Source: Anaerolineae bacterium
GTDB taxonomy: Bacteria > Chloroflexota > Anaerolineae > JAAYZQ01
Assembly (NCBI GenBank): GCA_016926595.1
Contig: JAFGOG010000489.1
Location: 1-7,659, forward strand
Length of the DNA: 7,659 bases
Direction: 5' to 3'
The notes under the pieces are model-generated. The model was not told the origin of the DNA. It was given only the letters and a program-made list of their open reading frames with translations, and did no database searches. The translations under genes and the position numbers were made by a program. Positions 6,068-7,659 of the stretch are shown here, one piece after another. Numbering within the stretch: the stretch's first letter is position 1; the number at the start of each line of letters is the position of its first letter.

Positions 6068-7183
6068 ATGTCTAAAGCGTTAGTAATCGATGACGAAGCG
6101 CCATTGACAGCCTTGATTGGGCGCTTTCTGGAAAGCGCCGGTTTCAGCGTCGAGTCGGCGGCTTGTGGTGTGGAAGGGCTGCAAAAGGCAGCAGCGACTC
6201 GTCCTGATCTAGTCGTGCTGGACATCATGATGCCGGACATGGACGGCTATGAAGTGTGCCGGCGATTGCGCGCCGACCCGCGCACGGCGCGGGCTGCCAT
6301 CGTGGCCCTGACCGCGCGGACACAGCCGATCGACAAACAAATGGCACTCCGCGCCGGAGCTGACATGCACCTGGTCAAACCGTTTAGCGGCAAGGCTTTG
6401 GTAGAGACGGTTCAAGGACTACTGGCGGCCAGAGCTTTGAAGACACGTCCGCTGGGCTATCAGATCGCTGTGCTGCGTCTGAAACAGGGTGTAGGCGCCA
6501 CGATGCTCGCCGCCAACCTAGCTCTGGCGCTGACTGAAGAAAAGGGCCAGATGGTCACAGCCGTTGACCTGGCATTAAGTGGCGGCCAGATAGGCGGCAT
6601 GCTGGACTTGCAGGCCGAGCGGTCGTGGATCGAATCATGGCCGGGGGACGAAGGGGTAGACGGACTGGTGCCCCACTTGCTCCGGCACAGCAGCGGGCTG
6701 TTCGCCTTGCCGGCCCCCGCATTGCCGCCAGGCATGGCTCTCCCAGAGACGTGGAGAGTAGCCAGGCTGCTACAGATAGTGCGGGGTTGGTCCGATTACG
6801 CGGTCCTAGATACACCGGTTGCCCTGGGCAACCTGGCGCCCATTCTGCTCGAGTCTTCGTCGCTGGTCCTGTTGCTGTTAAGCCCGGACGAGTCGATGCG
6901 AGCGGTTCAGGCTACTCTGGCTGCCATCAAAAAGAGCGCGGCCGAGACGTTAAAAGTCTTGCCGGTCTTGAATGAAGCACCCGCTGAGCAAAAGCCGTCC
7001 CGCTTGACGGAAATCCAGACCAAAGAGCGGATAGAGCAGGTCTTGGGGCTCCCAGTGGCAGTTGTGCTCCCCTGGTCCCTGGGCCAGCAGCCGGTGATGG
7101 TGAGCCGGCCCGAGTCGTCGTTGGCAGTGGCCATCCGGGCCTTGGCACAGCAGGTAGCTGGCTTGGCTACCGGATCTGCGTAA
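6068..7183 (+). CDS. Response-regulator receiver domain fused to a degenerate MinD/ParA (CpaE-like) domain
   Basis: Residues 3-120 form a receiver (REC) domain with the full phosphorylation set: acidic D8-D9, phosphoacceptor D52 (LVVLD-I-MMPDMDG), T82 and K104-P-F. Residues about 130-367 form a MinD/ParA/CpaE-like P-loop domain. Its deviant Walker A is K139-Q-G-V-G-A144-T145: the signature lysine at the start is kept, but the P-loop lysine before threonine is alanine. Walker B-like Y-A-V-L-D248-T-P and the downstream LVLLLLSPDE strand are present. REC plus MinD is the architecture of CpaE/TadZ, which places Tad pili at the pole, and changes in the P-loop lysine also occur in CpaE proteins. 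No pilus genes are in view; it lies between the PduS- and PduT-like genes, suggesting BMC placement or regulation (inference). There is no DNA-binding output domain. The ribosome site (AGAAAG) is weak. Confidence 0.87.
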   Translation: MSKALVIDDEAPLTALIGRFLESAGFSVESAACGVEGLQKAAATRPDLVVLDIMMPDMDGYEVCRRLRADPRTARAAIVALTARTQPIDKQMALRAGADMHLVKPFSGKALVETVQGLLAARALKTRPLGYQIAVLRLKQGVGATMLAANLALALTEEKGQMVTAVDLALSGGQIGGMLDLQAERSWIESWPGDEGVDGLVPHLLRHSSGLFALPAPALPPGMALPETWRVARLLQIVRGWSDYAVLDTPVALGNLAPILLESSSLVLLLLSPDESMRAVQATLAAIKKSAAETLKVLPVLNEAPAEQKPSRLTEIQTKERIEQVLGLPVAVVLPWSLGQQPVMVSRPESSLAVAIRALAQQVAGLATGSA

Positions 7184-7198
7184 AAGATCGAGGAGAAG

Positions 7199-7659
7199 AT
7201 GCTCGAGCCCGCGCTGGCCCTGATCGAGACGAATAGCATCGCCGCCGGCATCCTGACCGGCGATGCGATGGTGAAAAAGGCGGTCGTGCAACTGCTAGAG
7301 GCCCGTCCTGTGTGTCCGGGCAAGTATATCGTGGTCATAGCCGGAGAGGTGGAGCCGGTGCGCGAGTCGTGGCAGGTTGGAACAGCCACCGCGGCCGATG
7401 CATTGGTGGACCAGTTGCTTCTGCCAAATATCCACCGGTCGGTGTTCCCGGCGCTGATGAGCGCGACGCCGCCACGCCACGACGAAGCCTTGGGCATCAT
7501 CGAGACAGTGACGGCGGCCATCTGCATCGTCGCCGCCGATGCGGCGGCAAAAGCGGCAGGCATCCAGCTGCTGGAGATCCGCCTGGCCAATGGCCTGGGC
7601 GGCAAAAGCTATGTGTTAATGGAAGGCACTGTAGCTGACGTCGAAGCTGCGGTAGCCGC
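7199..7659 (+). CDS. pduT: PduT-like BMC-T shell protein with Fe-S pore cysteine, 3' end cut by window
   Basis: The first 153 codons of a trimeric, two-BMC-domain shell protein are present. Domain one (about 4-90) opens with A-L-A-L-I-E-T-N-S-I and has GDAMVKKA; domain two (from about 96) opens with E-A-L-G-I-I-E-T and has AADAAAKAAG and GLGGKSYVLMEG. It reads along the whole visible length like PduT, which is about 184 residues, so roughly 30 residues are missing. C39 in V-C-P-G-K-Y corresponds to the cysteine (Cys38) through which three PduT subunits hold a [4Fe-4S] cluster in the central pore; this is known for the Citrobacter and Salmonella proteins. A partner role with the PduS-like protein, carrying electrons across the shell, follows from that pairing. 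The ATG at 7199 has AGGAG only 3 bases upstream and lies 15 bases after the REC-MinD gene. Confidence 0.93.
   Translation, partial: MLEPALALIETNSIAAGILTGDAMVKKAVVQLLEARPVCPGKYIVVIAGEVEPVRESWQVGTATAADALVDQLLLPNIHRSVFPALMSATPPRHDEALGIIETVTAAICIVAADAAAKAAGIQLLEIRLANGLGGKSYVLMEGTVADVEAAVA

Noticed and set aside
7110..7183. Amphipathic C-terminal helix of the REC-MinD protein as a BMC encapsulation peptide
   Set aside because: A final helix of this kind is normal for MinD/CpaE proteins and is not set off by a linker, so it cannot be told apart from the domain itself.
6907..7605. 232-codon open frame on the minus strand across the REC-MinD and PduT-like genes
   Set aside because: It overlaps two convincing genes on the other strand, and its serine/alanine-rich translation has no domain signature.

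Overview
The window looks like a chromosomal segment of a GC-rich (about 60% by eye), densely packed bacterial genome. The gene styles resemble environmental Chloroflexota or similar deep-branching Gram-positive-like bacteria. That placement is a weak inference from gene families only; there is no rRNA or other marker.

The layout is divergent around an intergenic region at 1738-1860. To the left, on the minus strand, lies a metal-linked cluster read right to left: a ZIP (GufA-type) metal transporter (922-1737), an MBL-fold metallohydrolase (200-889) and the first 40 codons of a GDT1/UPF0016 (TMEM165-like) cation exporter cut by the window edge (1-120). To the right, all genes are on the plus strand: a radical SAM protein with extra C-terminal cysteines (1861-2940), then after an 80-bp gap with a good sigma70-type promoter a compact run of five genes. 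These are an N-terminally anchored CrtC/AttH lipocalin-like protein (3020-4138), a PduS-like flavin/iron-sulfur electron-transfer protein (4147-5532), an unrecognised 168-residue tandem-repeat beta-type protein (5552-6058), a response-regulator receiver domain fused to a degenerate MinD/ParA/CpaE-like domain (6068-7183) and a PduT-like bacterial microcompartment (BMC) shell protein truncated by the window end (7199-7659).

The most notable content is the right half. PduS and PduT are the known electron-transfer pair of the propanediol-utilisation microcompartment: a redox enzyme and a shell trimer with a [4Fe-4S] cluster in its pore. The PduT homologue here keeps the cysteine in the CPGK position that holds that cluster in the characterised proteins. 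Between the two genes, which are normally adjacent, sit a two-copy small-domain protein and a REC-MinD-like fusion. Because ParA/MinD-family ATPases (McdA) position carboxysomes and other BMCs, this pair is a candidate for a signal-responsive BMC positioning or assembly module. That role is inference; the sequence directly shows the gene order, the domains and the odd P-loop. No BMC signature enzyme is in the window, so the compartment's substrate cannot be told. No tRNA, rRNA, CRISPR array or mobile element was seen.
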